Source of the DNA: Oscillospiraceae bacterium
GTDB lineage: Bacteria; Bacillota; Clostridia; Oscillospirales; Acutalibacteraceae
DNA: 64,000 nucleotides
Direction of reading: 5' to 3'
Assembly (NCBI GenBank): GCA_015066345.1
Contig: SVOQ01000004.1
Location: forward strand, 1-64,000
Part shown: positions 1 to 6,820 of the stretch, piece by piece
Layout of the letters: each line of letters begins with the position of its first letter
Numbering within the stretch: the stretch's first letter is position 1
The notes under the pieces: generated by a model
The model's input: the letters and a program-made list of their open reading frames with translations, nothing else
Databases searched by the model: none
What the model was told of the DNA's origin: nothing
Program-made: the position numbers and the translations under genes

Positions 1-1
1 G

Positions 2-82
2 ATTAGATAACTTCTTTTTTATATCTTTTTCAAAGTCCTTCTCATAAGGGCTTGTTTTGTCATACCCTTTTTTCCTAACCAT
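2..82 (-). CDS. Possible 5' end of a reverse-strand gene (partial)
   Basis: An ATG at 82 opens a Lys-rich frame of 27 codons that is still open at the left edge of the window. No good ribosome site precedes it, and an in-frame stop lies only 12 codons upstream. It may be the start of a gene continuing outside the window or just chance. No function can be assigned. Confidence 0.22.
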   Translation of the reverse strand, partial: MVRKKGYDKTSPYEKDFEKDIKKKLSN

Positions 83-240
83 AAAATTTCTAAAAAAGCA
101 CTTGACTTTTAATAGTTAGTCACCTCGTTTTTAAGATAATTGAATTTTATCATATACTAATATAAAAATCAACCGAACAATATCTTGATATTTTCTACAT
201 AATATGTCAAAATAAAGTCAGTAACTTGCGGAGGTGCTTT

Positions 241-1563
241 ATGGGTAAAAATATTGTTGTAGCAGGTTTAGGTCACGGGGGTATTGTGGCGGCGGCACTG
301 CTTTCGGAAAAAGGATATGACGTTACCGTTTACGAGAAAGGTAGCGAGGGTACATTGGGTCACGATTGGACCGATATGTTTGAACCTGAGGCCCTTGAGT
401 TTGCGGGTTTACCTATGCCCGAGGAAGATATGTTTAAATATAAAGAGGATATGACATTCAGCGGACCCTCATCCCAAAAAGTTTTAACTCAGTATATTAC
501 CGAAAGTAATATGCAAATTGTAATGGAGCGTAAGGATTTATATACATATCTTATAGACTTCGCCTTGGAAAGGGGCGTTAAAATAGTCTACGATTGCGAA
601 GTTACCGCTCCTATAATAGACGGGGAAAGGGTAGTCGGTATCAAAACCGCAAAAGGTGATGTTTTTGGCGATTTGATAATTGACTCCTGCGGTATGAATT
701 CACCCGTACGCCGTAATTTACCCAAAGGCTTTAATATACAAAATGAAATCGAAGATGACGGTAAAATCAGAATATACAGAGCATTTTACAATAAATGCTC
801 CGATGATGAAATCTTGGGTAAATTCAAAATTATACTTTATGCAGGTGGTCACCCGGGTATAAGTTGGGTTTCCTGTAACGACGATTACACGGATGTTCTT
901 ATAGGAAGATTTAAACCCTTCGACGAAAAAGAGGCTCTCGAGTTTACCGACTTTTTACGCAGAACTAACCCGAGACTCGGTAGGGAAAAATTAAGGGGCG
1001 GTCAGTTTGCCGAAATCCCCGTAAGACATCCTCTTTCCGTAATGGTAGCCGACGGCTATGCCGCAATTGGTGACTGCGCTTTTATGCCAATGCCCCTTAT
1101 AGGTAACGGTATAGCAAACGCCATAATGGCAGGTAAAATACTCGCGGATACCGTATCAGAGGACGAAAACGAACTTTACACCGCCGAAACCTTATGGGGT
1201 TATCAGGTGGGATATTATAAAAAAATCGGTGCCCTTTTAGCTCCGGTTGAATGTGTAAAGGGCGCGTTACTTAAACTGGATGTTAAGGACGTTGACTATT
1301 TATTTTCAACCGAAATTGCAAGTGAGGACGATATGAAAATTATCTCGGGGCTTACAACTCCCGAGGAAGCAATAAAGGTAATAAAGAGCGAAATTCCTAA
1401 AAAAATAAAGAGCCTTAATAACAATAAACACCTTGTAGCAGTTGTAATGGGAATAGGTGCAAAAATGTGCAAGGTTCTGGCGGTCACATCACGTATGCCG
1501 GATAAATGGTATAAGGAAAAGGTCGTAAAATGGGCAAAATCTTATGATAAAGCCTTTAAATAA
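241..1563 (+). CDS. FAD-dependent oxidoreductase, geranylgeranyl-reductase/FixC-like
   Basis: 440-aa flavoprotein. An N-terminal Rossmann motif (GLGHGG, about residues 10-15) is followed by an acidic strand end (VYEKG), which suits binding of the FAD ADP moiety. A second FAD motif (GDCAFMPMPLIGNG, about residues 280-293) is typical of the GR2/PHBH-fold monooxygenase and geranylgeranyl-reductase group. The substrate cannot be read from sequence. The ATG at 241 is chosen because GGAGGTG at 230-236 is correctly spaced; an upstream in-frame TTG at 226 would overlap that site. It is a single gene followed by a hairpin terminator shared with the convergent tRNA-Gln region. Family assignment is fairly secure, reaction unknown. 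Confidence 0.8.
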   Translation: MGKNIVVAGLGHGGIVAAALLSEKGYDVTVYEKGSEGTLGHDWTDMFEPEALEFAGLPMPEEDMFKYKEDMTFSGPSSQKVLTQYITESNMQIVMERKDLYTYLIDFALERGVKIVYDCEVTAPIIDGERVVGIKTAKGDVFGDLIIDSCGMNSPVRRNLPKGFNIQNEIEDDGKIRIYRAFYNKCSDDEILGKFKIILYAGGHPGISWVSCNDDYTDVLIGRFKPFDEKEALEFTDFLRRTNPRLGREKLRGGQFAEIPVRHPLSVMVADGYAAIGDCAFMPMPLIGNGIANAIMAGKILADTVSEDENELYTAETLWGYQVGYYKKIGALLAPVECVKGALLKLDVKDVDYLFSTEIASEDDMKIISGLTTPEEAIKVIKSEIPKKIKSLNNNKHLVAVVMGIGAKMCKVLAVTSRMPDKWYKEKVVKWAKSYDKAFK

Positions 1564-1583
1564 AAATAATAACATAAAAAATA

Positions 1584-1609
1584 AAACCACACCTGATTAG
1601 GTGTGGTTT
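1584..1609. terminator. Bidirectional hairpin terminator
   Basis: An 11-bp stem AAACCACACCT/AGGTGTGGTTT with a GATT loop, with T-rich runs on both strands. It ends the oxidoreductase gene, and on the reverse strand it ends the tRNA-Gln 3'-copy unit. It is a near copy of the terminator at 1768-1795. Confidence 0.75.
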
Positions 1610-1613
1610 CTTT

Positions 1614-1750
1614 TGGCAGCGGGATAGGGATTTTTCCGGCACTCCGTGCCTATCGCCTCGCTTCGCTCGTTGCCCACGTCGGCGAAAACAGTCCACCGGA
1701 CTGTTTTCTTCCGCAAACCGAGTTTGCTCCCTCCTGGTTCGAATCCCTAT
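1614..1750 (-). repeat. Decorated copy of tRNA-Gln 3' end with hairpin string
   Basis: Read on the reverse strand just after tRNA-Gln and its terminator: an inverted T-arm (AGGGATTCGAACC), then short hairpins (GCAAAC-TCG-GTTTGC, a GAAAACAGTCC stem with its complement, GGCAC-GGA-GTGCC), then the tRNA acceptor 3' end with CCA, then a second copy of the terminator. The unit cannot fold into a full tRNA because the D and anticodon arms are absent. The same design is seen after tRNA-Ser at 5505-5941. Confidence 0.8.
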
Positions 1751-1767
1751 ATCATTTTTCAAAAAAT

Positions 1768-1795
1768 AAAACCACACCCCGATTGGGTGTGGTTT
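1768..1795 (-). terminator. tRNA-Gln terminator
   Basis: Stem AAACCACACCC/GGGTGTGGTTT followed on the reverse strand by a T-rich tract, directly after the tRNA CCA end. Confidence 0.7.
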
Positions 1796-1800
1796 CTTTT

Positions 1801-1874
1801 TGGCAGCGGGATAGGGATTCGAACCCCAACAAACAGAGTCAGAGTCTGTCGTGCTACCGTTACACTATCCCGCT
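1801..1874 (-). tRNA. tRNA-Gln(CUG)
   Basis: Full cloverleaf on the reverse strand. Acceptor AGCGGGA pairs with TCCCGCT, the D arm is GTGT/GCAC, the anticodon stem is ACAGA/TCTGT with loop CTCTGAC giving anticodon CTG, and the T loop is TTCGAAT. Discriminator G and CCA are encoded. It is followed by a terminator and by a decorated copy of its own 3' end. Confidence 0.95.
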
Positions 1875-2022
1875 AGGAACGAATGATATTATACTATCAG
1901 TTTTCCCCGTTGTCAATACTAAAATTCAAAATTTTTTATAAATTGTTAGTAGCTTTTTTATGATGAATATTTTTTGTTGTTTTATCAAAATAAACGAGTT
2001 ATAATATTAATGGAATTTTAAA

Positions 2023-3414
2023 TTGATTTGGGATGTGACTGAAACGAGTACTAAGGCAGACAAACAATACGAGCTTATGACGAAAACTCCCGTTGGTAAG
2101 CTTATAATTAAACTCGGCATACCCACAACTGTCAGTATGCTTGTTACAAATATCTATAATATGGCGGATACTTACTTCGTTGGTACTCTCGGTACGAGTG
2201 CCAGTGGTGCGGTAGGTATCGTTTTTGGGCTTATGGCTATTCTTCAGGCAGTTGGCTTTATGTTTGGCCACGGTGCGGGTAGTATTGTTTCAAGACGTCT
2301 CGGTGCTAAGGATAACGAAACCGCCAATAAAGTCGGTAGTGCGGCATTTTTAGCCGCTCTCGTTTCGGGTGCGGTTATTTCGGCACTTGGAATTGCTTTT
2401 TCAACACCGCTTTTACGATTTTTAGGCAGTACCGATACTATTTTACCCTATTCTGAAAAGTACGCTTTCTGGATTTTACTTGCTGCCCCTGTTATAATGG
2501 CCAGCTTCGTGCTTAATAATATACTGCGTTACGAGGGTAAAGCCGCCCTTGCTATGATAGGTTTAACCGCAGGTGGCGTTTTAAATATATTAGGTGACTG
2601 GTTGCTCATAAATGTTTTTGATATGGATATAAGCGGTGCGGGTATTTCCACTGCCGTATCTCAGGCAATAAGTTTTATTATACTTTTATTAATGTTCATT
2701 CTCGGTAAAACTCAGTGCAGGTTATCTCTTAAAAACGCAATTAAAGGTTTACCCCAACTTAAAAATATTATGTTTACGGGTCTTCCCAGCCTTACCCGTC
2801 AGGGACTTTCAAGTGTATCCACAATGCTACTTAATAATATGGCGGGTGGATTTGGTGATGCGGCGGTTGCGGGTATGACAATTGTCAACCGTATCTGTTT
2901 CTTTATTTTCGCCGTGGGTCTCGGTATCGGACAAGGCTTCCAACCCGTAAGTGCCTTTAATTACGGTGCTAAAAAATATAAACGAGTTAAAAAAGGCTTT
3001 ATTTTCACCTTTGTTGTGGGCGAGGCGTTTTTAGCTGTACTTGCTGTAATCGGTCTGTTTTTCAGTGATAATCTCGTAGGCTTTTTCAGGGATGACCCTC
3101 AGGTTATTGAAATCGGCTCATTCGCTCTTAAGGCACAGTTAATAGCCCTGTTTTTCCAACCTCTTTCTATTTGTTGCAATATGACCTTCCAGAGCGTGGG
3201 TAAAAATAAATCGGCAACATTCTTGTCCGCCTTGAGAAGCGGTCTTGTGTTTATTCCCATTCTGTTTATAACTACTAAGTTTTTCGGTATAACGGGTGTG
3301 CAGATTTCTCAGGCTCTTGCGGATGTTGTTACGTTCTTCATTGCCGTACCGTTTACAATAGTTTTCTTCAAACAGTTAAGCAGGGAGCAGAAAAAAGATG
3401 ATTTACAATATTGA
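2023..3414 (+). CDS. MATE family multidrug/metabolite exporter
   Basis: 463-aa polytopic membrane protein with about twelve hydrophobic segments in two related halves, as in Na+/H+-coupled MATE exporters. The N-terminal signature LMTKTPVGKLI, then PTTVSMLVTNIYNMADTYF, is typical of the clostridial DinF/NorM-like branch. Length is normal for the family. A TTG start at 2023 is preceded by a weak GGA at a good distance; a GTG at 2035 is the alternative. The stop lies inside the next gene (17-nt overlap), so the MocR-type regulator is translationally coupled and may control the exporter or share its cue. Substrate unknown. Confidence 0.88.
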   Translation: MIWDVTETSTKADKQYELMTKTPVGKLIIKLGIPTTVSMLVTNIYNMADTYFVGTLGTSASGAVGIVFGLMAILQAVGFMFGHGAGSIVSRRLGAKDNETANKVGSAAFLAALVSGAVISALGIAFSTPLLRFLGSTDTILPYSEKYAFWILLAAPVIMASFVLNNILRYEGKAALAMIGLTAGGVLNILGDWLLINVFDMDISGAGISTAVSQAISFIILLLMFILGKTQCRLSLKNAIKGLPQLKNIMFTGLPSLTRQGLSSVSTMLLNNMAGGFGDAAVAGMTIVNRICFFIFAVGLGIGQGFQPVSAFNYGAKKYKRVKKGFIFTFVVGEAFLAVLAVIGLFFSDNLVGFFRDDPQVIEIGSFALKAQLIALFFQPLSICCNMTFQSVGKNKSATFLSALRSGLVFIPILFITTKFFGITGVQISQALADVVTFFIAVPFTIVFFKQLSREQKKDDLQY

Positions 3415-4474
3415 TAAAACTCAGAAAGAATCCGCTTATATGCAATTGTATAAGCAGATTCGTCGTGATATAGTAAACGGAGTATATAAATACGGCTCTA
3501 AACTTCCGTCAAAAAGGCTTGTTGCTACGGAAACTCAGGTTAGCGTAATTACCGTTGAACACGCCTATGAATTATTGCGTGACGAGGGCTACACCGAATC
3601 CCGACAAAGAAGCGGTTATTATGTAATTTATACCTCGGGTGAGTTAGTACCCGTGTCCGATAATAAGGAAACATTAAAGCAGAATAATTACCATAACGTA
3701 AATACGGAGTTTCCCTTTTCGGTTTACAGTAAAACCGTGCGTAAGGTGTTGAGTGAATACGGTGAAAATATCCTTGTAAAGTCACCCAATAACGGTTGCC
3801 GTGAATTGCGTCAGGCAATTGCATCCTACCTTGCACGTAGCAGGGGCATAAAAGTTGAACCCAAACAGATTGTTATAGGCTCGGGTGCCGAATATCTTTA
3901 CAGTATTATAATCCAGACCCTTGGCAGGAGCAGGGGAGTTGCTGTTGAAGACCCCTGCTATGAAAAAATAAAGAAAGTTTACATAGCCAACGGTGTAAAC
4001 TGCGAAATGTTAAAAATGGGCTCGGACGGTATTAAATCAACGGAGCTTGAAAAAGCAAAATCGGGTCTTTTACACGTTACACCCTTTAACAGTTACCCCA
4101 GCGGAGTTACGGCTACCGCCTCAAAACGCAGTGAATACGTGCGTTGGGCAAAGGAACGAAAGGGGTATATTATCGAGGACGACTTTGACTCCGAATTCAC
4201 CGTGTCTATGAAAGCGGCGGATACTTTATTTTCACTTGCTCCCGAGTGTACCGTTTATATGAACACATTTTCAAAAACTATTGCCCCCTCTGTGAGAATA
4301 GGGTATATGGTATTACCCTTGAATGTTTTGGAGGAGTACGAGAAAAAAGTTGGCTTTTATTCCTGCACCGTCCCCGTGTTAGAACAAATTGTCTTAGCCG
4401 AGCTTATTGAAAACGGCGATTTCGAAAGGCATATTAACAGGGTACGCAGGAAGAAGAGGAACAATAAAATATAG
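3398..4474 (+). pseudogene. MocR/PdxR-type GntR regulator, C-terminally truncated
   Basis: N-terminal GntR winged helix (residues about 10-75, LPSKRLVATETQVS and TVEHAYELLRDEGY) fused to a fold-type-I aminotransferase-like domain. The PLP-binding lysine is Lys293 in TFSKTIAPSVRIGY, and the pocket motif IEDDFDSEF is intact. Family members usually have about 460-480 residues. This one stops at 358, shortly after the HINRVRR helix, where the repeat island begins. The last third of the aminotransferase fold is therefore missing, and the gene is probably inactive or altered. It overlaps the MATE gene, which it presumably regulated. Confidence 0.75.
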
Positions 4475-4493
4475 TTCGTAATGCGTAATTAAA

Positions 4494-4517
4494 GGGGCAC
4501 TTCGTGCCGATTGTAAT
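4494..4517 (+). repeat. Outer inverted-repeat arm of repeat island (left)
   Basis: Contains GGCAC-TTC-GTGCC followed by GATTGTAA. It matches the reverse complement of 6964-6987 with one mismatch. Together the two arms bracket the tRNA-Ser island. Confidence 0.7.
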
Positions 4518-4531
4518 GTTTACTTCGTGAA

Positions 4532-4605
4532 GCGATATACCTACGGTGCGATATGTTGACACGGGATATATACGAAGTATGCGATATATTTTGCTAACGC
4601 AAAAT
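4532..4605 (+). repeat. GCGATAT/hairpin array (solo copy A)
   Basis: Four heptamers (GCGATAT at 4532, 4548, 4581; variant GGGATAT at 4563) separate small palindromes: ACC-TAC-GGT, GT-TGAC-AC, ATAC-GAA-GTAT and ATTTTGC-TAAC-GCAAAAT. The heptamer is constant while the palindrome sequences change and keep pairing. The same array type flanks the four-helix-bundle gene at 32.4-33.0 kb. No ORF lies inside. Confidence 0.85.
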
Positions 4606-4644
4606 GTGAAGGCTACGCCGAATTATAGAAAAAGTTGTTGTAAT

Positions 4645-4713
4645 GCGAAGCCTCGCCCTCCTGCGTAAGGAGGAGGGGGGACCACCGTCAGGTGGTGGGA
4701 GGTCCTTATCATC
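4645..4713 (+). repeat. Palindromic GC-rich repeat, copy 1
   Basis: Starts with GAAGCCTCGCC, then a CTCCT/AGGAG hairpin and a GGGGGACCACC / GGTGGTGGGAGG section. A near-identical direct copy is at 4807-4871. Related sequence forms the ends of the element at 6553-6780. Confidence 0.7.
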
Positions 4714-4764
4714 CAACTTTGCGTAGCAAAAAGAGAGGGGGACCGCACCGCAGGTGTGGTGGTG

Positions 4765-4815
4765 GGTAGTTCTTTTTCTGTTTTTCTTCAGTTCGATAGA
4801 AGCGATAGCCTCGCC
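4765..4815 (+). repeat. Inner inverted-repeat arm (left)
   Basis: The 38 bases 4778-4815 are the exact reverse complement of 6764-6801. The match extends to about 51 bases with two mismatches. A shorter third copy of the GGGTAGTTCT part lies at about 5086-5100. Confidence 0.85.
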
Positions 4816-4871
4816 CTCCTGCGTAAGGAGGAGGGGGGACCACCGTCAGGTGGTGGGAGGTCCTATCATCC
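4807..4871 (+). repeat. Palindromic GC-rich repeat, copy 2
   Basis: Direct duplicate of 4649-4713, including the CTCCT/AGGAG hairpin and the GGACCACC-GTCA-GGTGGT hairpin. It is followed by a different small hairpin (TTTGCT-TTA-GCAAA). Confidence 0.7.
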
Positions 4872-4896
4872 CTGTTTGCTTTAGCAAATAGGGAGG

Positions 4897-5010
4897 GGGC
4901 AAGGAACACGACCGCGTCCTGTGGACGAAGCAGGGAGTGTGAGTTGGCGTAGCGGTCAAAATCGTTAGCGACGAGCAGGAGCGACCAACGATTTTGGGCA
5001 CCGCAAGTGG
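4897..5010 (+). repeat. Dispersed structured module, copy A
   Basis: Shares long identical blocks with 5681-5797. The variable hairpin between GACCGC and GCAGGG differs (GTCC-TGT-GGAC here, CGCC-GGT-GGCG there), but pairing is kept. It also holds a long-range CAAAATCGTT / AACGATTTTG stem. It lies in the non-coding stretch between the truncated regulator and the tRNA-Ser pair, where I see no gene. Confidence 0.8.
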
Positions 5011-5189
5011 ACTTAACAATAGTTTGTTTTATTGACATAGTTTCAAGCGGGTCAATTGTTTTTTATTTCGTCAGGTGGTGGGTAGTTCTCTTACCATTAA
5101 CTATCAGTTCAATAAAAAAAATACAAGGGATACGTGTAAATGAAAAATTCCCCATTTTACCCTAAATTTAAAATAAATTAAAAAATCAG

Positions 5190-5218
5190 TTGACATTTAA
5201 GTTTTGTTGTGATAATAT
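5190..5218 (+). promoter_or_regulatory. Promoter of the tRNA-Ser pair
   Basis: TTGACA at 5190-5195, 17-bp spacer, TAATAT at 5213-5218. Expected transcription start is about 7 bases before tRNA-Ser(UGA), as is usual for tRNA operons. Confidence 0.75.
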
Positions 5219-5231
5219 ACTTAGGCAATAT

Positions 5232-5320
5232 GCAGAGATACCGAAGTGGTTATAACGGAACGGTCTTGAAAACCGTCGTACGGCAACGTACCGTGGGTTC
5301 GAATCCCACTCTCTGCGCCA
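5232..5320 (+). tRNA. tRNA-Ser(UGA)
   Basis: Class II tRNA of 89 nt. Acceptor GCAGAGA/TCTCTGC, anticodon stem ACGGT/ACCGT with loop CTTGAAA (anticodon TGA), long variable arm, T loop TTCGAAT, and CCA encoded. Confidence 0.95.
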
Positions 5321-5362
5321 CCTCTTTTGAGGACAATTGAATATCCGTATTCAGTTACCAAT

Positions 5363-5453
5363 GCAGAAGTACTCAAGTTGGTGACGAGGCGCCCCTGCTA
5401 AGGGCGTAGGTCGGGAAACCGGCGCGAGAGTTCGAGTCTCTCCTTCTGCGCCA
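5363..5453 (+). tRNA. tRNA-Ser(GCU)
   Basis: Class II tRNA of 91 nt. Acceptor GCAGAAG/CTTCTGC, anticodon stem CGCCC/GGGCG with loop CTGCTAA (anticodon GCT), variable arm around GTCGGGAAACCGGC, and CCA encoded. It is 42 bases after tRNA-Ser(UGA), so probably co-transcribed. Its 3' end is repeated twice downstream as CGAGTCTCTCCTTCTGCGCC. Confidence 0.95.
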
Positions 5454-5454
5454 A

Positions 5455-5492
5455 GAAAAAAGGATATCCTTCGGGATATCTTTTTTTCTTTT
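5455..5492 (+). terminator. tRNA-Ser terminator, copy 1
   Basis: GATATCC-TTCG-GGATATC core extended by A:T pairs and followed by a T run, directly after the tRNA CCA. Two further copies end the repeat units downstream. Confidence 0.8.
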
Positions 5493-5504
5493 GTGCAAAA
5501 AAGT

Positions 5505-5604
5505 TGGCGGAGAGACTCGAACTCCACTCGGCGAAGCCGAACACAATCGGTTGTTTGCGAAGCAAACGCAAGGCAGAGCCTTGCGAGTCTCTCCTTCTGC
5601 GCCA
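5505..5604 (+). repeat. tRNA-Ser 3'-end mimic unit 1
   Basis: Begins with an inverted tRNA 3' segment (GGCGGAGAGACTCGAACTCC). It continues with short hairpins (CGGC-GAA-GCCG, ACAA-TCGG-TTGT, TTGC-GAA-GCAA, CGCAAGGC-AGA-GCCTTGCG) and ends with the true 3' end of tRNA-Ser(GCU) including CCA (5584-5604). A terminator follows. No D or anticodon arm is present. Confidence 0.85.
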
Positions 5605-5605
5605 A

Positions 5606-5642
5606 ACAAAAAAGATATCCCTCTGGGATATCTTTTTTGTTT
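5606..5642 (+). terminator. tRNA-Ser terminator, copy 2 (variant)
   Basis: AAAGATATCCC-TCT-GGGATATCTTT hairpin and T run. The loop and closing pairs differ from copy 1 but pairing is kept. Confidence 0.75.
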
Positions 5643-5652
5643 TATACATAAT

Positions 5653-5830
5653 GAAACTCGAACTCGAGCGACGAAGGCACGGGCAAGGAACACGACCGCC
5701 GCCGGTGGCGGATGCAGGGAGTGTGAGTTGGCGTAGCGGTCAAAATCGTTAGCGACGAGCAGGAGCGACCAACGATTTTGGGTACCGCAAGAGGGGTTGC
5801 AGGCAACTTCGAGTCTCTCCTTCTGCGCCA
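5653..5830 (+). repeat. tRNA-Ser 3'-end mimic unit 2
   Basis: Starts with an inverted T-arm fragment (AAACTCGAACTC) and carries the dispersed module seen at 4897-5010 (here 5681-5797). After a GTTGC-AGG-CAAC hairpin it ends with the tRNA-Ser 3' end and CCA at 5830. Its terminator copy follows. Confidence 0.85.
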
Positions 5831-5871
5831 AGAAAAAAGGATATCCTTCGGGATATCTTTTTTTCTTTTGT
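5831..5871 (+). terminator. tRNA-Ser terminator, copy 3
   Basis: The core hairpin and T run are the same as copy 1 (5455-5492). Confidence 0.78.
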
Positions 5872-5880
5872 GTAAAAAGT

Positions 5881-5941
5881 TAGCGGAGAGACTCGAACTC
5901 CACTCGGCGAAGCCGAACACAATCGGTTGTTTGCGAAGCAA
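5881..5941 (+). repeat. tRNA-Ser 3'-end mimic unit 3 (truncated)
   Basis: About 58 bases identical to the first part of unit 1 (inverted T-arm, CGGC-GAA-GCCG, ACAA-TCGG-TTGT, TTGC-GAA-GCAA). It then switches to a different hairpin run (ATTTGCC-GCAA-GGCAAAT between TTTCAC motifs) before the next gene. Confidence 0.8.
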
Positions 5942-5994
5942 GGTGAATTATTTCACATTTGCCGCAAGGCAAATATTTCACTCACATCAAATCG

Positions 5995-6023
5995 TTGAAA
6001 GATGGTGGGGTTTATGGTATAAT
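5995..6023 (+). promoter_or_regulatory. Sigma-A-type promoter of the EF-Tu-domain gene
   Basis: TTGAAA (5995-6000), 17-bp spacer, perfect TATAAT (6018-6023). The transcription start would fall near 6030, leaving a very short leader that begins with the AGGAGG ribosome site. Confidence 0.8.
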
Positions 6024-6044
6024 GATGAAAAGGAGGCGGTTGAT

Positions 6045-6359
6045 TTGAGTATAGTTCCGGATGTTGAAGTTTTATTTGAGTTTAATGGAACAAGAAGAAA
6101 CCCTGCAGCAGATGGTTATCGCCCTGATCATTTGGTAATGGATGGTTACTTGACTACCGGTGTTCATCATTATTATGAAGTCCGGACTGTCGCACCAAAT
6201 GGAACAGCCAAAGGCACAATAACCTTTATTACCCCGGAAGCTTATCCAAATTGTTTATGGGTTGGAAAAAGGATCAATATTCAAGAAGGCGCCCGCATTG
6301 TCGGATATGCAACTATATTAAAAGTCTTTAATCCTGTTTTGTTGTGCGAAGAGAAGTAA
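6045..6359 (+). CDS. Free-standing EF-Tu C-terminal (domain III)-like protein
   Basis: 104-aa protein. Its motifs PDHLVMDGYLTTGVHHY, TFITPEAYPNCLWVGKRI and EGARIVGYATI resemble the C-terminal beta-barrel of elongation factor Tu, which contacts aminoacyl-tRNA. There is no GTPase domain. The TTG at 6045 is chosen because AGGAGG at 6031-6036 is 8 bases upstream and a consensus promoter ends at 6023. The open frame upstream (from 5778) is translated tRNA-like repeat and is not real. The gene lies among tRNA-Ser sequences, but any link to tRNA is inference. Role unknown. Confidence 0.8.
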   Translation: MSIVPDVEVLFEFNGTRRNPAADGYRPDHLVMDGYLTTGVHHYYEVRTVAPNGTAKGTITFITPEAYPNCLWVGKRINIQEGARIVGYATILKVFNPVLLCEEK

Positions 6360-6552
6360 AATGCACCCCTAACCCCGAAAGGGGGAATTTGTATAAAATT
6401 AGGACGAGTCTTCAAGAAAAAATGATTAAAGTTCCGTAGGGGGCTGTGGCTTTGTCCCGTTTGGTCTCCATCGCTCCGATTTGGTTTTTTGTAAACATAA
6501 TAATTCGTACTTTTGAACCAACTTGGCAGCTTATGGAAAAAATAAAAAATGT

Positions 6553-6780
6553 GCGAAGCCTCGCCTCCCTGCTTCAGGAGGGAGGGGGACCGTCATTTTA
6601 TGAACAAGAAAATAGAATTAAGTTATAAACGTGACGCTAAGTATATTTTTTATTACATTGCTAAACGGACGGTGGAGGGTCCCTATACTTAGAATATAAA
6701 CAGACTCATAAGGACCTTCCACCACCTGACGGTGGTCCCCCTTCCTCCCGCAAGCGGCAGGACGGCGAGGCTATCGCTTC
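6553..6780 (+). mobile_element. MITE-like element with structured terminal inverted repeats
   Basis: The left end GAAGCCTCGCC plus a hairpin and GGGGGACC is mirrored on the right by GGTCCCCC, a hairpin and GGCGAGGCTATCGCTTC. The interior of about 130 bases has no ORF. The ends are related to the repeats at 4645-4871 and to the element at 36687-37033. It lies in the long non-coding stretch 6360-7175. Confidence 0.65.
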
Positions 6781-6814
6781 TATCGAACTGAAGAAAAACA
6801 GTAAGAGAACTACC
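6764..6814 (-). repeat. Inner inverted-repeat arm (right)
   Basis: Reverse complement of 4765-4815 (38 bases exact within 51). Confidence 0.85.
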
Positions 6815-6820
6815 CTTTAT

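Noticed and set aside
1603..1941. Frames of 73-112 codons over tRNA-Gln
   Set aside because: They run through tRNA-Gln, its terminator and the 3'-end copy; no ribosome site and no protein-like composition.
4532..4605. CRISPR array (regular short repeats with variable spacers)
   Set aside because: The repeat is only 7 bases, spacers are 8-18 bases and self-complementary, and no cas genes are present.
4709..5038. 109-codon reverse frame in the repeat island
   Set aside because: Made of the GC-rich palindromic repeats; low-complexity Pro and Arg runs and no start signal.
5363..5830. Ordinary integrase att duplication of a tRNA 3' end
   Set aside because: There is no integrase gene nearby, the copies include the terminator, and an inverted T-arm opens each unit, which simple att duplication does not explain.
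5351..5941. Several overlapping frames of 60-150 codons on both strands around the tRNA-Ser genes
   Set aside because: They are translations of tRNA sequence and its repeats (for example RRRRDS and EGETR strings that arise from T-arms), have no ribosome sites, and change frame with each repeat.
5778..6044. Long N-terminal extension of the EF-Tu-like protein
   Set aside because: The extension is read from mimic-unit repeats and lies upstream of the promoter at 5995-6023.
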